Positions 1 to 9,782 of a stretch of DNA of 64,000 nucleotides are shown here, piece by piece. The translations under genes were made by a program, and so were the position numbers. The DNA is from Bacillus vallismortis (lineage in GTDB: Bacteria; Bacillota; Bacilli; Bacillales; Bacillaceae): NCBI RefSeq assembly GCF_004116955.1, contig NZ_CP026362.1, positions 4,004,001 to 4,068,000 on the forward strand, in the 5' to 3' direction. Numbering within the stretch: position 1 is the stretch's first letter; every line of letters begins with the position of its first letter. The notes under the pieces are model-generated. The model ran no database searches. It was not told the DNA's origin and saw nothing but the letters and a program-made list of their open reading frames with translations.

Positions 1-419
1 TGCAGCTTGTCACAACCCTCAAAAAACACAACCCAACTTCGTATTTATTATATGAGCAAATGAGTCTTGAGACACCGAATAGCTGGAATGATACATATGA
101 ACAGTTTGAACGTGAGACACTCGGGATATTCCAAGAAAAAGTAGTTATTTTTACTTGTCTAAATGGTCATTTAAATGATAATATGAATATTGTTTTGCAA
201 AAAAAAGCAAATCAGTTATTAAATGAATTTCAAGCAAGATCTGTAGAACATGTAGTTGAGCCAAATTTCGTTTCTATTTCTGCGTTTACAGATGAGTGGG
301 AAGAGTACATCATGACCTCGAAACATAAAATGAATTTGCAAATTGCACTTAGAAGTGCAGGAATGGGCGGAAAACATACCGTTACGGTTGGCACACCAAT
401 CGTTACGACTGAATATTAA
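1..419 (+). CDS. ywmB: YwmB, TATA-box-binding-like domain protein (5' truncated)
   Basis: The reading frame is open from base 3 with no stop, so the N-terminus lies before the window; about 138 C-terminal codons are present. The protein is of unknown function; I recall the family (DUF1779, TATA-box-binding-protein-like fold) as an exported protein just upstream of murAA. No motif of known activity is visible in the part seen. The stop is 33 bases before the murAA start, so the two are probably co-transcribed. The identification rests on position next to murAA and general resemblance. Confidence 0.8.
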   Translation, partial: QLVTTLKKHNPTSYLLYEQMSLETPNSWNDTYEQFERETLGIFQEKVVIFTCLNGHLNDNMNIVLQKKANQLLNEFQARSVEHVVEPNFVSISAFTDEWEEYIMTSKHKMNLQIALRSAGMGGKHTVTVGTPIVTTEY

Positions 420-452
420 TATAGAGAATTTAGGGACGCGGAGGGGAATACC

Positions 453-1763
453 TTGGAAAAAATCATCGTCCGCGGCGGTCAAAAGTTAAACGGCACAGTC
501 AAAGTTGAAGGCGCTAAAAATGCTGTTTTACCTGTTATCGCTGCATCTTTGTTAGCAAGTGAAGAAAAAAGCGTAATTTGTGATGTACCTACGCTCTCCG
601 ATGTATATACAATTAACGAAGTGTTGCGTCATTTAGGAGCAGATGTGCATTTTGAGAATAATGAAGTGACTGTAAATGCTTCATACGCTTTGCAAACTGA
701 AGCACCTTTTGAATATGTTCGTAAAATGCGTGCGTCTGTGCTTGTCATGGGGCCGCTTCTTGCGCGTACAGGTCATGCAAGAGTTGCGCTTCCGGGCGGA
801 TGCGCAATTGGTTCCAGACCGATCGATCAGCATTTAAAAGGTTTTGAAGCAATGGGCGCAGAAATCAAAGTCGGCAATGGCTTCATCGAAGCTGAAGTAA
901 ACGGCCGTCTGCAAGGCGCAAAAATCTACCTGGACTTCCCAAGTGTAGGAGCTACAGAGAACCTGATTATGGCAGCCGCTCTGGCTGAAGGAACAACAAC
1001 GCTGGAGAACGTGGCGAAAGAACCTGAAATCGTTGATTTAGCAAACTATATCAACGGCATGGGCGGTAAAATCCGCGGAGCTGGCACCGGCACCATCAAA
1101 ATTGAAGGGGTCGAAAAGCTTCACGGCGTAAAACACCATATTATTCCTGACCGCATTGAAGCGGGCACATTTATGGTTGCTGCTGCTATCACAGAAGGAA
1201 ACGTATTGGTGAAAGGAGCGGTTCCTGAACACCTCACCTCTTTAATTGCGAAAATGGAAGAGATGGGTGTAACGATTAAGGATGAAGGTGAAGGCTTGCG
1301 TGTCATCGGCCCGAAAGAACTCAAACCGATTGACATTAAAACAATGCCTCACCCAGGCTTCCCGACTGATATGCAGTCACAAATGATGGCGCTTCTGCTT
1401 CGTGCAAGCGGCACAAGCATGATTACAGAAACTGTTTTTGAAAACCGTTTTATGCATGCGGAAGAATTCCGCCGTATGAATGGAGATATCAAGATTGAAG
1501 GACGTTCTGTCATCATTAATGGTCCTGTACAGCTTCAGGGAGCTGAAGTTGCAGCGACTGATTTGCGTGCAGGTGCAGCGCTGATTCTTGCGGGGTTAGT
1601 GGCTGAAGGTCATACGCGTGTTACTGAACTGAAGCACTTAGACCGCGGTTACGTTGATTTCCATAAGAAGCTTGAGGCTATTGGCGCAGACATCGAACGT
1701 GTAAATGATGAGTCTGCTTCTGAGCAAGAGAACAAAGAAGTCGTATCTGACTTAAACGCATAA
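453..1763 (+). CDS. murAA: UDP-N-acetylglucosamine 1-carboxyvinyltransferase MurAA
   Basis: This enzyme transfers enolpyruvate from phosphoenolpyruvate to UDP-GlcNAc, the first committed step of peptidoglycan synthesis in the cytoplasm, and is the target of fosfomycin. The 436-residue length is normal. The catalytic cysteine is Cys117 in the loop [10 protein letters not shown], and the substrate-binding KNAVLP motif is at residues 22-27. The start is TTG at 453, supported by the strong ribosome site GGAGGGG. The short acidic C-terminal tail after about residue 420 is typical of the Bacillus protein. A terminator follows directly. Confidence 0.97.
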   Translation: MEKIIVRGGQKLNGTVKVEGAKNAVLPVIAASLLASEEKSVICDVPTLSDVYTINEVLRHLGADVHFENNEVTVNASYALQTEAPFEYVRKMRASVLVMGPLLARTGHARVALPGGCAIGSRPIDQHLKGFEAMGAEIKVGNGFIEAEVNGRLQGAKIYLDFPSVGATENLIMAAALAEGTTTLENVAKEPEIVDLANYINGMGGKIRGAGTGTIKIEGVEKLHGVKHHIIPDRIEAGTFMVAAAITEGNVLVKGAVPEHLTSLIAKMEEMGVTIKDEGEGLRVIGPKELKPIDIKTMPHPGFPTDMQSQMMALLLRASGTSMITETVFENRFMHAEEFRRMNGDIKIEGRSVIINGPVQLQGAEVAATDLRAGAALILAGLVAEGHTRVTELKHLDRGYVDFHKKLEAIGADIERVNDESASEQENKEVVSDLNA

Positions 1764-1773
1764 ACCACATGAA

Positions 1774-1806
1774 AATCAGTATGTCACTCTGGCATACTGG
1801 TTTTTT
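1774..1806 (+). terminator. Rho-independent terminator after murAA
   Basis: The stem AATCAGTATGTC / GGCATACTGG (with G-U pairs) has a five-base loop and is followed by six T residues. Confidence 0.8.
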
Positions 1807-1891
1807 ATTTTTCGTGTATTATCATCATTATGCGCAAAATAGCAAAAAAGAATACGTAAATGACAAATAAAGTTTCTGTCCAAAACGAGAG

Positions 1892-1920
1892 TCATATTAG
1901 CTTGTCCCTGCCCATAGACT
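1892..1920 (+). promoter_or_regulatory. Sigma-E promoter of spoIID
   Basis: TCATATT at 1892-1898, a 14-base spacer and CATAGACT at 1913-1920 match the mother-cell sigma-E consensus (about GHATATT-N14-CATACAMT) closely. It lies 38 bases before spoIID, a gene known to be sigma-E dependent. Confidence 0.85.
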
Positions 1921-1957
1921 AGACTAGAGTCGAATCCCGAGCAGGAGGCAGCTGAAT

Positions 1958-2989
1958 ATGAAACAATTCGTAATTACACTATCCGTACTATGTGCATTGA
2001 TTCTCTTGATCCCCACACTCTTGGTCATACCGTTTCAGCATAACAAAGAAGCGGAAGCCAGTGCAGAATCAGGAAAAACAGCAGTCAGCACGAAACCGGC
2101 ATCAAAAGGAGCGGAAACGTTGAAAGCATCGCCTGTTTCTATTCCCGTCTATCGGACCGCAAATCAATCCGTAGAAAACATTCCGCTTGAAGAGTATGTC
2201 ATTGGAGTCGTCGCCTCCGAAATGCCCGCAACCTTTGAAACTGAGGCGCTGAAAGCTCAGGCTCTCGCCGCCAGAACGTTTATTGTCAGACTGATGGTGT
2301 CAAATTCAGCGGTAGAGGCTCCTAAAGGCTCACTGGTCGATGATACACAGATGTTCCAGGTGTATAAAAGCAAAGCGGAGCTGAAAAAACAGTGGGGGGC
2401 AAGCTACGAGCGGGATTTGAAAAAAATCACAGATGCGGTTGCCAGCACGCAAGGCAAAATCTTAACGTACAACAACCAGCCGATTGAAGCCTCTTTTTTC
2501 TCTACAAGCAACGGCTACACAGAAAATGCAGAAGCCTATTGGACAAGTGCCATCCCTTATTTAAAAAGCGTCAAAAGCTCATGGGATAAAAAGTCTCCAA
2601 AATATAAGGCGACGAAAACCTTCACAGCCTCAGAGTTTGAGCAAAAGCTTGGCGTCAAGCTGGATGGGTCTGGCACAGTCGGACAGATTACCGGAGAAAC
2701 ACCGGGCCGCCAAGTCGCAACTGCCGTTATTAACGGCAAGACGCTGAAAGGAAGAGACATACGAGAGAAGCTGGGCCTTAATTCAGCCGATTTTGAATGG
2801 AAGCGAAGCGGAGACACGATTACTGTCACGACGAGAGGATTTGGACACGGTGTCGGGATGAGCCAATATGGCGCCAATTTTATGGCGAAAGAAGGCAAAA
2901 CGGTTAATGACATTGTGAAGTACTATTACAAAGGCACACAAATTTCTGAAGCAGATTCGTTTTTGAATAAATATATGGCCAAGAAGTAG
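1958..2989 (+). CDS. spoIID: Stage II sporulation protein D, peptidoglycan lytic transglycosylase
   Basis: SpoIID cleaves glycan strands during engulfment as part of the SpoIID-SpoIIM-SpoIIP machine on the mother-cell side of the septum. The 343-residue protein has an N-terminal membrane segment (residues 7-26) and then the SpoIID domain. The probable catalytic residue is Glu88 in ASEMPATF, and the C-terminal TRGFGHGVGMSQYGA block is also characteristic. The ATG at 1958 follows the ribosome site GGAGG. It is monocistronic, with its own sigma-E promoter and a terminator behind it. Confidence 0.97.
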   Translation: MKQFVITLSVLCALILLIPTLLVIPFQHNKEAEASAESGKTAVSTKPASKGAETLKASPVSIPVYRTANQSVENIPLEEYVIGVVASEMPATFETEALKAQALAARTFIVRLMVSNSAVEAPKGSLVDDTQMFQVYKSKAELKKQWGASYERDLKKITDAVASTQGKILTYNNQPIEASFFSTSNGYTENAEAYWTSAIPYLKSVKSSWDKKSPKYKATKTFTASEFEQKLGVKLDGSGTVGQITGETPGRQVATAVINGKTLKGRDIREKLGLNSADFEWKRSGDTITVTTRGFGHGVGMSQYGANFMAKEGKTVNDIVKYYYKGTQISEADSFLNKYMAKK

Positions 2990-2993
2990 AAAG

Positions 2994-3015
2994 GACGCTC
3001 AATGAGCGTCTTTTT
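2994..3015 (+). terminator. Terminator after spoIID
   Basis: GACGCTC-AAT-GAGCGTC hairpin followed by five T residues. Confidence 0.88.
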
Positions 3016-3381
3016 CTGTTTCTGAATGTCTTTTATCCAAGAGCTGTTGAAACGGTTTAGAGGAGCTCCTGGCAACCTTTAGAATGAAAAGGAAATCAGT
3101 TCTTTTATCCTAATAGCGGACTTCGAGATTGGAAAAGTAATCCACATGTATCGACAGACTTCGACAGACTCATATAACGAAAGCCAAAAGGCCGGCAATG
3201 TTGTTTTTTAATCTTATCATTAGGTTGAAATCACTAATAAAAACAAAGGTTTCTATGCAAAAGTAAATAACACGATTGAGGAAGCCCGCCCTATTTATCT
3301 CTCTGTTTTTGTCGATTACGATTAGTTATGTTCAGCGTTGAACATCTGCACGCAGAAACCAACTTGTAAAGGGGTACGAAC
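3016..3381. other. Intergenic region spoIID-ywmC, no gene seen
   Basis: About 365 bases without a convincing reading frame. The only visible structure is a short tandem repeat of TCGACAGACT near 3154-3173. The ywmC promoter must lie here, but I could not pick a clear one. Confidence 0.5.
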
Positions 3382-4065
3382 ATGAAGAAAAGATTTTCAC
3401 TGATCATGATGACAGGCTTGTTATTTGGATTAACGTCACCTGCTTTTGCGGCTGAAAAGGAAGAACCGAAGGCTGAAGCTCCGGCAAACGTGGCAGTCTT
3501 GCTTGATGCCAGCGGAAGTATGGCGAAAAGAATAGACGGTGTATCTAAATTTAATTCAGCTAAAAAAGAAATTTCTAAGTTTGCAAGCTCACTGCCGGAA
3601 GGAACTCAAGTGAAAATGAGCGTGTTTGGTTCAGAAGGAAACAATAAAAATTCAGGAAAAGTTCAATCATGTGAATCTATCCGCAATGTTTACGGCTTCC
3701 AAAGCTTTAATGAGCAAAGCTTCCTCAATTCTCTCAATGCAATCGGGCCGACTGGCTGGACGCCAATTGCCAAAGCGCTGAACGAGGCGAAATCTTCGTT
3801 TGATCAGCTTGATACAAAAGGGGAAAAAGTAGTGTATCTGCTGACAGACGGTGAGGAAACGTGCGGTGGAAATCCGATTAAAACAGCAAAAGAACTGCAT
3901 AAAGACAATATCACTGTGAATGTGATCGGTTTTGATTATAAAGAGGGATACAAAGGCCAGCTGAACGCGATTGCGAAAGTAGGCGGCGGTGAATACTTCC
4001 CTGCGTATACTCAAAAAGATGTTGAGAAAATCTTCACTCAGCAGTCATTGATGTTATCTAAATAA
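3382..4065 (+). CDS. ywmC: Exported von Willebrand factor A domain protein YwmC
   Basis: A 227-residue protein with a signal peptide (KKR basic start, hydrophobic core, AFA-A cleavage near residue 23-24) followed by one VWA domain. The metal-binding (MIDAS) signature is visible as DASGSM at about residues 42-47, with T at TGWTPIA and D at LLTDGEE. Two cysteines, in VQSCESI and EETCGG, could form a disulfide outside the cell. The function is unknown. It is a paralogue of YwmD, the next gene, and has its own terminator. Confidence 0.9.
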   Translation: MKKRFSLIMMTGLLFGLTSPAFAAEKEEPKAEAPANVAVLLDASGSMAKRIDGVSKFNSAKKEISKFASSLPEGTQVKMSVFGSEGNNKNSGKVQSCESIRNVYGFQSFNEQSFLNSLNAIGPTGWTPIAKALNEAKSSFDQLDTKGEKVVYLLTDGEETCGGNPIKTAKELHKDNITVNVIGFDYKEGYKGQLNAIAKVGGGEYFPAYTQKDVEKIFTQQSLMLSK

Positions 4066-4072
4066 GGAAAAA

Positions 4073-4100
4073 GAGGCTGACTGATGTCAGCCTCTTTTTT
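4073..4100 (+). terminator. Terminator after ywmC
   Basis: GAGGCTGAC-TGAT-GTCAGCCTC perfect stem followed by a run of T. Confidence 0.9.
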
Positions 4101-4389
4101 GTATGTAACAAAATGTTCAATAGTGATTAGCTGTCTGCTTGTATCATAGTATTAGATTTCCGTTTCTCTGTCGTATTCAAGGAGAAAAAAGAATGAATGA
4201 TGTCACAGTCTGTATCTGCTTTATGGGCGAAAATTGCTAAAAATCATCGGCATATCAAGCGATTTTGTACAGAAAGTGAAAGCGGCACAAAAGGCAGCTT
4301 GCCCTATATCTTTTTGCATTTTGATATTCTAGCATAAAGAAGAATCCAACATAAAGTTGGAAAATATGAGAAAGAAAGGAAGTTGTAGT

Positions 4390-5064
4390 ATGAAAAAATT
4401 GCTGGCTGCCGGTCTCATTGGATTGCTGACTGTCTCTTTTGCATCCCCGTCCTTTGCCGCTGAGAAACAGGCTGATACAAATGTGGCTGTTTTGTTTGAT
4501 GGAAGCGGAAGCATGGTTCAAAAAACAGGAGGAGAGCGCAAAATAGATATTGCTAAAAAATCCGTAAAGTCGTTTGCCGAGCTGCTTCCGAAGGATACAA
4601 ATTTGATGCTTCGCGTTTTCGGGCATGCTGGAAACAATAAACTGTCAGGTAAAGCTCTTTCATGCGGCACGACAGAAACCATTTACGGCCTTCATCCATA
4701 TGAAGGATCACTGTTTGACAATTCATTGAGCGAGATCAAGCCAACAGGCTGGACACCGATTGCCAAAGCACTTTCAGATACAAGAAAAGAACTTGAAGCA
4801 TTTGACGCAAACGGAAAAAATGTGGTGTATGTCATCACTGATGGTGAAGAAACGTGCGGCGGAGATCCAGCGGCGGAAATTGAAAAGCTTCGCGAAGCAA
4901 ATGTGGATACGATTGTAAACATTATTGGGTTTAACTTTGATGTAAAAGGGAACGAAGAGATGAAACAGGCGGCTGTTGCTGGCGGAGGAGAATATATCTC
5001 AGCGGCCAGCGCAGATGAATTCGAACAGACTTGGGAAAAAGAAGCACAAAAATTTACTGAGTAA
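4390..5064 (+). CDS. ywmD: Exported von Willebrand factor A domain protein YwmD
   Basis: A 224-residue secreted protein, paralogous to YwmC. It has a signal peptide (MKKLLAAGLIGLL, cleavage near SFAA) and a VWA domain with the MIDAS residues DGSGSM, the T of TGWTPIAKAL and the D of VITDGEETCGG. The same two cysteines as in YwmC are kept. The start chosen is the ATG at 4390 behind GAAAGGAAG; an in-frame ATG 33 bases upstream would place extra residues before the signal peptide. Substrate or partner unknown. Confidence 0.9.
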   Translation: MKKLLAAGLIGLLTVSFASPSFAAEKQADTNVAVLFDGSGSMVQKTGGERKIDIAKKSVKSFAELLPKDTNLMLRVFGHAGNNKLSGKALSCGTTETIYGLHPYEGSLFDNSLSEIKPTGWTPIAKALSDTRKELEAFDANGKNVVYVITDGEETCGGDPAAEIEKLREANVDTIVNIIGFNFDVKGNEEMKQAAVAGGGEYISAASADEFEQTWEKEAQKFTE

Positions 5065-5076
5065 TTGTTTGTATGA

Positions 5077-5100
5077 AGGCGCTCCCCCAGGCGCCTTTTT
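5077..5100 (+). terminator. Terminator after ywmD
   Basis: AGGCGC / GCGCCT stem with a C-rich loop and five T residues; it lies just ahead of ywmE. Confidence 0.75.
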
Positions 5101-5156
5101 CTATTGGTTTAAAAACGATCTGTGCGGGAAAGATACCCTTAAAAGGGGTTGAATAT

Positions 5157-5318
5157 ATGAGATTATTAGGCATGATTTTTCTTATAGCCGCCGTGGCGTT
5201 TGTTTTGCTCGGTGTTTTTCTAAAACTGGCAGCCTTCTTTTTTGTCAGCATTCTCACCTTGATCGCAGCGATTGTGCTGTTTGTGATCCTGAAAAAAAAC
5301 CAGCATCATCACACGTAG
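5157..5318 (+). CDS. ywmE: Small membrane protein YwmE
   Basis: A 53-residue protein, almost entirely two hydrophobic segments (about residues 3-22 and 24-45) with a short polar tail KKNQHHHT, so it should be a small integral membrane protein. The start ATG at 5157 has the ribosome site AAAAGGGG. The open frame extends upstream to 5073, but that part overlaps the ywmD terminator. Function unknown; I recall a general stress gene at this place in B. subtilis, which is not shown by the sequence. Confidence 0.75.
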   Translation: MRLLGMIFLIAAVAFVLLGVFLKLAAFFFVSILTLIAAIVLFVILKKNQHHHT

Positions 5319-5340
5319 AGCCCTTTATACAGAGGGCTCT
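5317..5340 (+). terminator. Hairpin after ywmE (first of two near-identical copies)
   Basis: AGAGCCCT-TTATACAG-AGGGCTCT. There is no T run behind it, so termination may be weak. The same 20-odd bases recur at 5461-5484, there with a T run. Confidence 0.6.
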
Positions 5341-5345
5341 CAGCG

Positions 5346-5466
5346 TGTCGGCAAACCCCTCATTTATTGTCAAGGCACCTCGGTGCTCAGGTGTTATGAA
5401 ACGAACGGCGGCTAAATGCTTAGGCGTCCTGCCTACACACCGCCATCATCACATCCTGTAAAAGCC
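5346..5466 (+). repeat. Dispersed structured repeat, copy A
   Basis: This stretch matches 14786-14879, most clearly in ACGGCGGCTAA, AGGCGTCCTGCCTA and TCACATCCTGTAAAAGCC. Both copies can form a nested hairpin in which AGGC pairs with GCCT inside GGCG/CGCC arms. I recall a repeated intergenic element of about 190 bp in B. subtilis; this could be that element. It lies between two copies of the same terminator hairpin. Confidence 0.6.
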
Positions 5467-5489
5467 CTTTATACAGAGGGCTCTTTTTG
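5461..5489 (+). terminator. Terminator, second copy of the ywmE hairpin
   Basis: AAAGCCCT-TTATACAG-AGGGCTCT followed by five T residues; nearly identical to 5317-5340. Confidence 0.75.
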
Positions 5490-5562
5490 TGTCTCAGAAT
5501 TCGACAAATTCCGGGGAGTGTGAAAAAATATAATGGCAGGAACATTGCGGAGGGGAAAGAAA

Positions 5563-6351
5563 TTGAACGATAAAGTAACTGCGGTCAGGGATGTATGGCG
5601 TTATGAACAAGGGGAAATCAGTAAAATAGAAGACCGGATGGTGACGGAGCATCCATTGACAGTGGTACTAAACGGGAATGAATTTGTGACACTCGTTTGT
5701 ACGCCGGAGCATATGAAAGAGCTTGTCATTGGATTTCTCGCATCAGAGGGTGTTATACGATTTCAAAAAGAGATTAAAAGGTTTACAATAGATGAAAGTC
5801 TCGGTTTTGTTTATGTCGATCTCATTCATCCTGAGACGTTGGATCAAAAGGATTATACAAAACGGGTGATCGGCTCATGCTGCGGGAAGGGCCGCCATTT
5901 TTACTTTCAGCAAGATGTCAAAACCGCCAAAACGGCTGTCAGCCAAATGAAGATATCGCCTGAAGCATGTCTGGCGCTGATGAAAGATTTGCAAAATGGG
6001 AGCGGAACGTTTCAGGATACGGGAGGCGTCCACAATGCGGCGCTTTGCGACACAGAAAAACTGCTGTTGATGCGCACGGATATCGGCCGGCACAACGCGC
6101 TTGATAAATTATACGGACACTGCCTGCTGAACGGGATATCTGTCCGCGACAAACTGATTGTGTTCAGCGGCAGAATCTCATCAGAAGTCCTGTTAAAAGC
6201 GGCAAAAATCGGCGTGTCGATTGTGATTTCCAAATCGGCACCGACGGAGCTTGCGATTCAAATGGCAGAAGAATTAAATATCACAGCGATCGGTTTTGTC
6301 AGAAACGGATCGTTTAATGTATATACACACCCCGAGAGAATCGGGGGATAG
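5563..6351 (+). CDS. fdhD: Formate dehydrogenase sulfurtransferase FdhD
   Basis: FdhD passes sulfur from a cysteine desulfurase to the molybdenum cofactor, which formate dehydrogenase needs for activity. The Cys-Cys sulfur carrier motif is GSCCGKG at about residues 107-113, and the family block TGGVHNAALC followed by DIGRHNALDK is present. I chose the TTG at 5563 because the ribosome site GGAGGGG lies at the right distance, giving 262 residues; an ATG 30 bases upstream is also in frame. The gene is 15 bases before moaA, forming a molybdenum cofactor pair. Confidence 0.92.
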   Translation: MNDKVTAVRDVWRYEQGEISKIEDRMVTEHPLTVVLNGNEFVTLVCTPEHMKELVIGFLASEGVIRFQKEIKRFTIDESLGFVYVDLIHPETLDQKDYTKRVIGSCCGKGRHFYFQQDVKTAKTAVSQMKISPEACLALMKDLQNGSGTFQDTGGVHNAALCDTEKLLLMRTDIGRHNALDKLYGHCLLNGISVRDKLIVFSGRISSEVLLKAAKIGVSIVISKSAPTELAIQMAEELNITAIGFVRNGSFNVYTHPERIGG

Positions 6352-6366
6352 GAAGGGGCTGTAGCT

Positions 6367-7392
6367 ATGATTACAGAATCGCGCCAGATGTTGGATAAAA
6401 GAAACAGGCCGCTGAGAGACCTTCGCATATCTGTTACAGACCGCTGTAACTTCCGATGCACGTACTGTATGCCCGCCGAATTATTCGGCCCGGATTATCC
6501 TTTTTTAAAGAAGGAGGAGCTGCTTTCATTTGAGGAACTGGAACGGCTTGCGGCGCTGTTTGTCACAAGGTTCGGCGTTGAAAAAATCCGCCTAACCGGC
6601 GGAGAGCCTCTCATGAGAAAGGATATGCCTGAATTAATTAGAAAACTGGCCCGTATTCCGGGTGTCCGTGATATTGCGATGACGACAAATGGATCTTTGC
6701 TGCCTGTTTATGCGGAGAGGCTCAAGGAAGCCGGGCTGAAAAGGGTCACGATCAGCCTTGATTCTTTAGAGGACGAGCGTTTCAAAAAGATAAACGGGCG
6801 CGGGGTTTCTGTCAGCAAGGTGCTGGAAGGCATTGAAGCGGCGAAGGAAGCGGGTCTCGGTGTGAAAATCAACATGGTTGTCCAAAAGGGCGTCAATGAA
6901 AAAGATATCCTGCCTATGGCCCGTTATTTTAAGGAAAAAGGGCACATCCTGAGGTTCATCGAATTTATGGACGTGGGCAACACCAACCAATGGGAAAAGA
7001 AGGACGTTATGACAAAGGCGGAAATCATTGATTTGATCAATGGACACATGCCGGTTGAATCGATAGCCCCTAATTATAAAGGTGAAGTGGCTTCCAGGTT
7101 CCGCTACTTGGACGGATCGGGGGAAATCGGCGTCATATCGTCTGTATCTGACGCGTTTTGCGGATCATGCAACAGGGCCCGTCTTTCTGCAAGAGGGGAG
7201 CTGTTTACCTGCTTATTCGCTGCAAGCGGGTTTGACCTCAGAGCGCCGGTGCGGCAGGAGTTAAGCGATGACGAACTGGCAGAGATGATCGGCACGGTAT
7301 GGAAAAATCGGATTGATCAATATTCGGTCGACCGTACGCTATCAAAAGCATCAGATAAAAAGAAAGTGGAAATGTCTTATATTGGCGGCTAA
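6367..7392 (+). CDS. moaA: GTP 3',8-cyclase MoaA (radical SAM)
   Basis: MoaA converts GTP to 3',8-cyclo-7,8-dihydro-GTP, the first step of molybdenum cofactor synthesis. The 341-residue protein has both iron-sulfur sites: the radical [11 protein letters not shown] near residue 28 and the C-terminal CGSCNRAR with a third cysteine in FTCLF. LTGGEPL binds S-adenosylmethionine. The protein ends in Gly-Gly, as the family requires. Known in B. subtilis as narA. It follows fdhD by 15 bases and is closed by a strong terminator. Confidence 0.96.
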   Translation: MITESRQMLDKRNRPLRDLRISVTDRCNFRCTYCMPAELFGPDYPFLKKEELLSFEELERLAALFVTRFGVEKIRLTGGEPLMRKDMPELIRKLARIPGVRDIAMTTNGSLLPVYAERLKEAGLKRVTISLDSLEDERFKKINGRGVSVSKVLEGIEAAKEAGLGVKINMVVQKGVNEKDILPMARYFKEKGHILRFIEFMDVGNTNQWEKKDVMTKAEIIDLINGHMPVESIAPNYKGEVASRFRYLDGSGEIGVISSVSDAFCGSCNRARLSARGELFTCLFAASGFDLRAPVRQELSDDELAEMIGTVWKNRIDQYSVDRTLSKASDKKKVEMSYIGG

Positions 7393-7404
7393 ATTCATGT
7401 AAAG

Positions 7405-7437
7405 AGCTTATCGGCACTGTCCGATAAGCTTTTTTTA
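7405..7437 (+). terminator. Terminator after moaA
   Basis: AGCTTATCGG-CACTGT-CCGATAAGCT perfect ten-base stem followed by seven T residues. Confidence 0.93.
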
Positions 7438-7506
7438 TATAAGGGCAAAAAGTATTTGCAAACACCGTATTATATAAGGATAGGCATAAAGAAGGAATCA
7501 TTGTAA

Positions 7507-8712
<1,206 letters not shown>

Positions 8713-8716
8713 GACG

Positions 8717-8746
8717 AAACCATCTGCTGGCAGATGGTTTTTTTTA
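8717..8746 (+). terminator. Terminator after rapB
   Basis: AAACCATCTG-CTGG-CAGATGGTTT followed by a T run. Confidence 0.9.
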
Positions 8747-8874
8747 TACAAAAAAAGGGGAGCATTGGAACGTTTATTTCCGGACAAAACAGGAAAAATC
8801 GCTACATATGCTTTTAAACAATTGGCTGGATTCATTCGGTGTTTGGGTCAATGACAAGCATGAGGGGGAATTGA

Positions 8875-9354
8875 ATGTTTGGTTTCAATGATATGGTGAA
8901 GTTTCTATGGTCTTTCCTCATTGTTCTGCCGCTTGTACAGATCATACATGTTTCAGGGCACAGCTTTATGGCTTTTATTTTTGGGGGAAAAGGATCATTG
9001 GATATTGGGATGGGCAAAACGCTGTTCAAGATTGGGCCGATACGGATCAGAGCGATCTATTTCATCGATTCTTTTTGCAGGTTTGGTGAGCTGAAAACCG
9101 ACAATCGGTTCTCACATGCACTTGTGTATGCCGGGGGCAGCCTGTTTAATCTGATAACGATTTTCGCTGTCAATTTGCTGATTATACACAGTGTATTAAA
9201 ACCGAATGTATTTTTCTATCAGTTCGTCTATTTTTCTACGTATTATGTGTTTTTCGCCCTGCTGCCGGTTCGATATTCAGAAAAAAAGTCATCAGACGGG
9301 CTGGCGATTTACAAGGTGCTTCGCTACGGAGAGCGCTATGAAATCGATAAATAA
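8875..9354 (+). CDS. ywmF: Membrane protein YwmF, M50-like
   Basis: A 159-residue integral membrane protein with about four hydrophobic segments (residues 10-30, 32-42, 82-105 and 112-130). The segment IHVSGHSFMAFIFGG resembles the zinc site of site-2 proteases and M50-like proteins (HExxH), but the glutamate is not there (HVSGH). A later NPDG-like motif is also absent, though KSSDG occurs near residue 143. It may be an inactive or distant relative. The role is unknown. The ATG at 8875 follows GAGGGGG. Confidence 0.8.
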   Translation: MFGFNDMVKFLWSFLIVLPLVQIIHVSGHSFMAFIFGGKGSLDIGMGKTLFKIGPIRIRAIYFIDSFCRFGELKTDNRFSHALVYAGGSLFNLITIFAVNLLIIHSVLKPNVFFYQFVYFSTYYVFFALLPVRYSEKKSSDGLAIYKVLRYGERYEIDK

Positions 9355-9363
9355 CATTCAATT

Positions 9364-9388
9364 GTTTACCGTCTCTCAGATCGGGAAG
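9364..9388 (+). promoter_or_regulatory. Sigma-B promoter of csbD
   Basis: GTTTAC at 9364-9369, a 13-base spacer and GGGAAG at 9383-9388 resemble the sigma-B consensus GTTTAA-N12-15-GGGTAT. csbD is a known sigma-B regulon member, which supports the call. Confidence 0.75.
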
Positions 9389-9425
9389 ATAACAAGTACA
9401 CAGATCTTGAAGGGAGAGAATCAAC

Positions 9426-9614
9426 ATGGGTAATGATAGTGTAAAAGATAAAATGAAAGGCGGCTTTAATAAAGCCAAAGGAGAAGTGAAGGACAAAGCC
9501 GGAGATATGACCGATAAAGCGGACATGCAGGCTGAAGGCAAAAAAGATAAAGCGAAAGGCGAGATCCAAAAGGATATCGGGGAAGCGAAAGATAAATTCA
9601 TAGATAAAGATTAA
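9426..9614 (+). CDS. csbD: General stress protein CsbD
   Basis: A 62-residue, highly charged protein made of imperfect lysine/aspartate/alanine repeats (KGEVKDKAGDMTDKA, KGEIQKDIGEAKDKF), the CsbD-like family. It is very soluble, probably helical or disordered, and induced in the general stress response. The molecular function is not known. The ATG at 9426 follows AGGGAGAG. It has a sigma-B type promoter before it and a terminator after it. Confidence 0.95.
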   Translation: MGNDSVKDKMKGGFNKAKGEVKDKAGDMTDKADMQAEGKKDKAKGEIQKDIGEAKDKFIDKD

Positions 9615-9623
9615 TCTTACGGA

Positions 9624-9658
9624 AAAGGCAGGAAACGATATGTTTCTTGCCTTTTTTT
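9624..9658 (+). terminator. Terminator after csbD
   Basis: AAAGGCAGGAAAC-GATAT-GTTTCTTGCCTTT stem followed by seven T residues. Confidence 0.9.
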
Positions 9659-9692
9659 GATGTAACCAAATGTAACAAAAAAGTCCATTGAT

Positions 9693-9700
9693 TTGGTTAA
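9693..9700 (+). promoter_or_regulatory. Possible PucR box upstream of the urease locus
   Basis: TTGGTTAA is the conserved half of the PucR recognition sequence (WWWCNTTGGTTAA as I recall it); the upstream part does not match well. The same TTTGGTTAA core occurs before pucI at 31173. PucR control of urease genes has been described in B. subtilis. Confidence 0.4.
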
Positions 9701-9725
9701 AGTATCCAAATTTTTTAAATATTCT

Positions 9726-9753
9726 TTGAATTAATATCCCTCTTCTATATAAT
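9726..9753 (+). promoter_or_regulatory. Sigma-A promoter of the urt-ure locus
   Basis: TTGAAT at 9726-9731, a 16-base spacer and TATAAT at 9748-9753. This would start transcription near 9760, ahead of the urtA remnant and about 1.36 kb before ureA. It is probably the equivalent of the far-upstream nitrogen-regulated urease promoter known in B. subtilis. Confidence 0.7.
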
Positions 9754-9765
9754 AATGACATGAGT

Positions 9766-9782
9766 TGTTAACTTTTATTACA
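9766..9782 (+). promoter_or_regulatory. TnrA/GlnR box
   Basis: The 17-mer TGTTAACTTTTATTACA fits the TnrA/GlnR consensus TGTNANAWWWTMTNACA at all but one position (C instead of A at position 7). It lies just downstream of the predicted transcription start, a place suited to repression by GlnR or TnrA. Confidence 0.8.
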
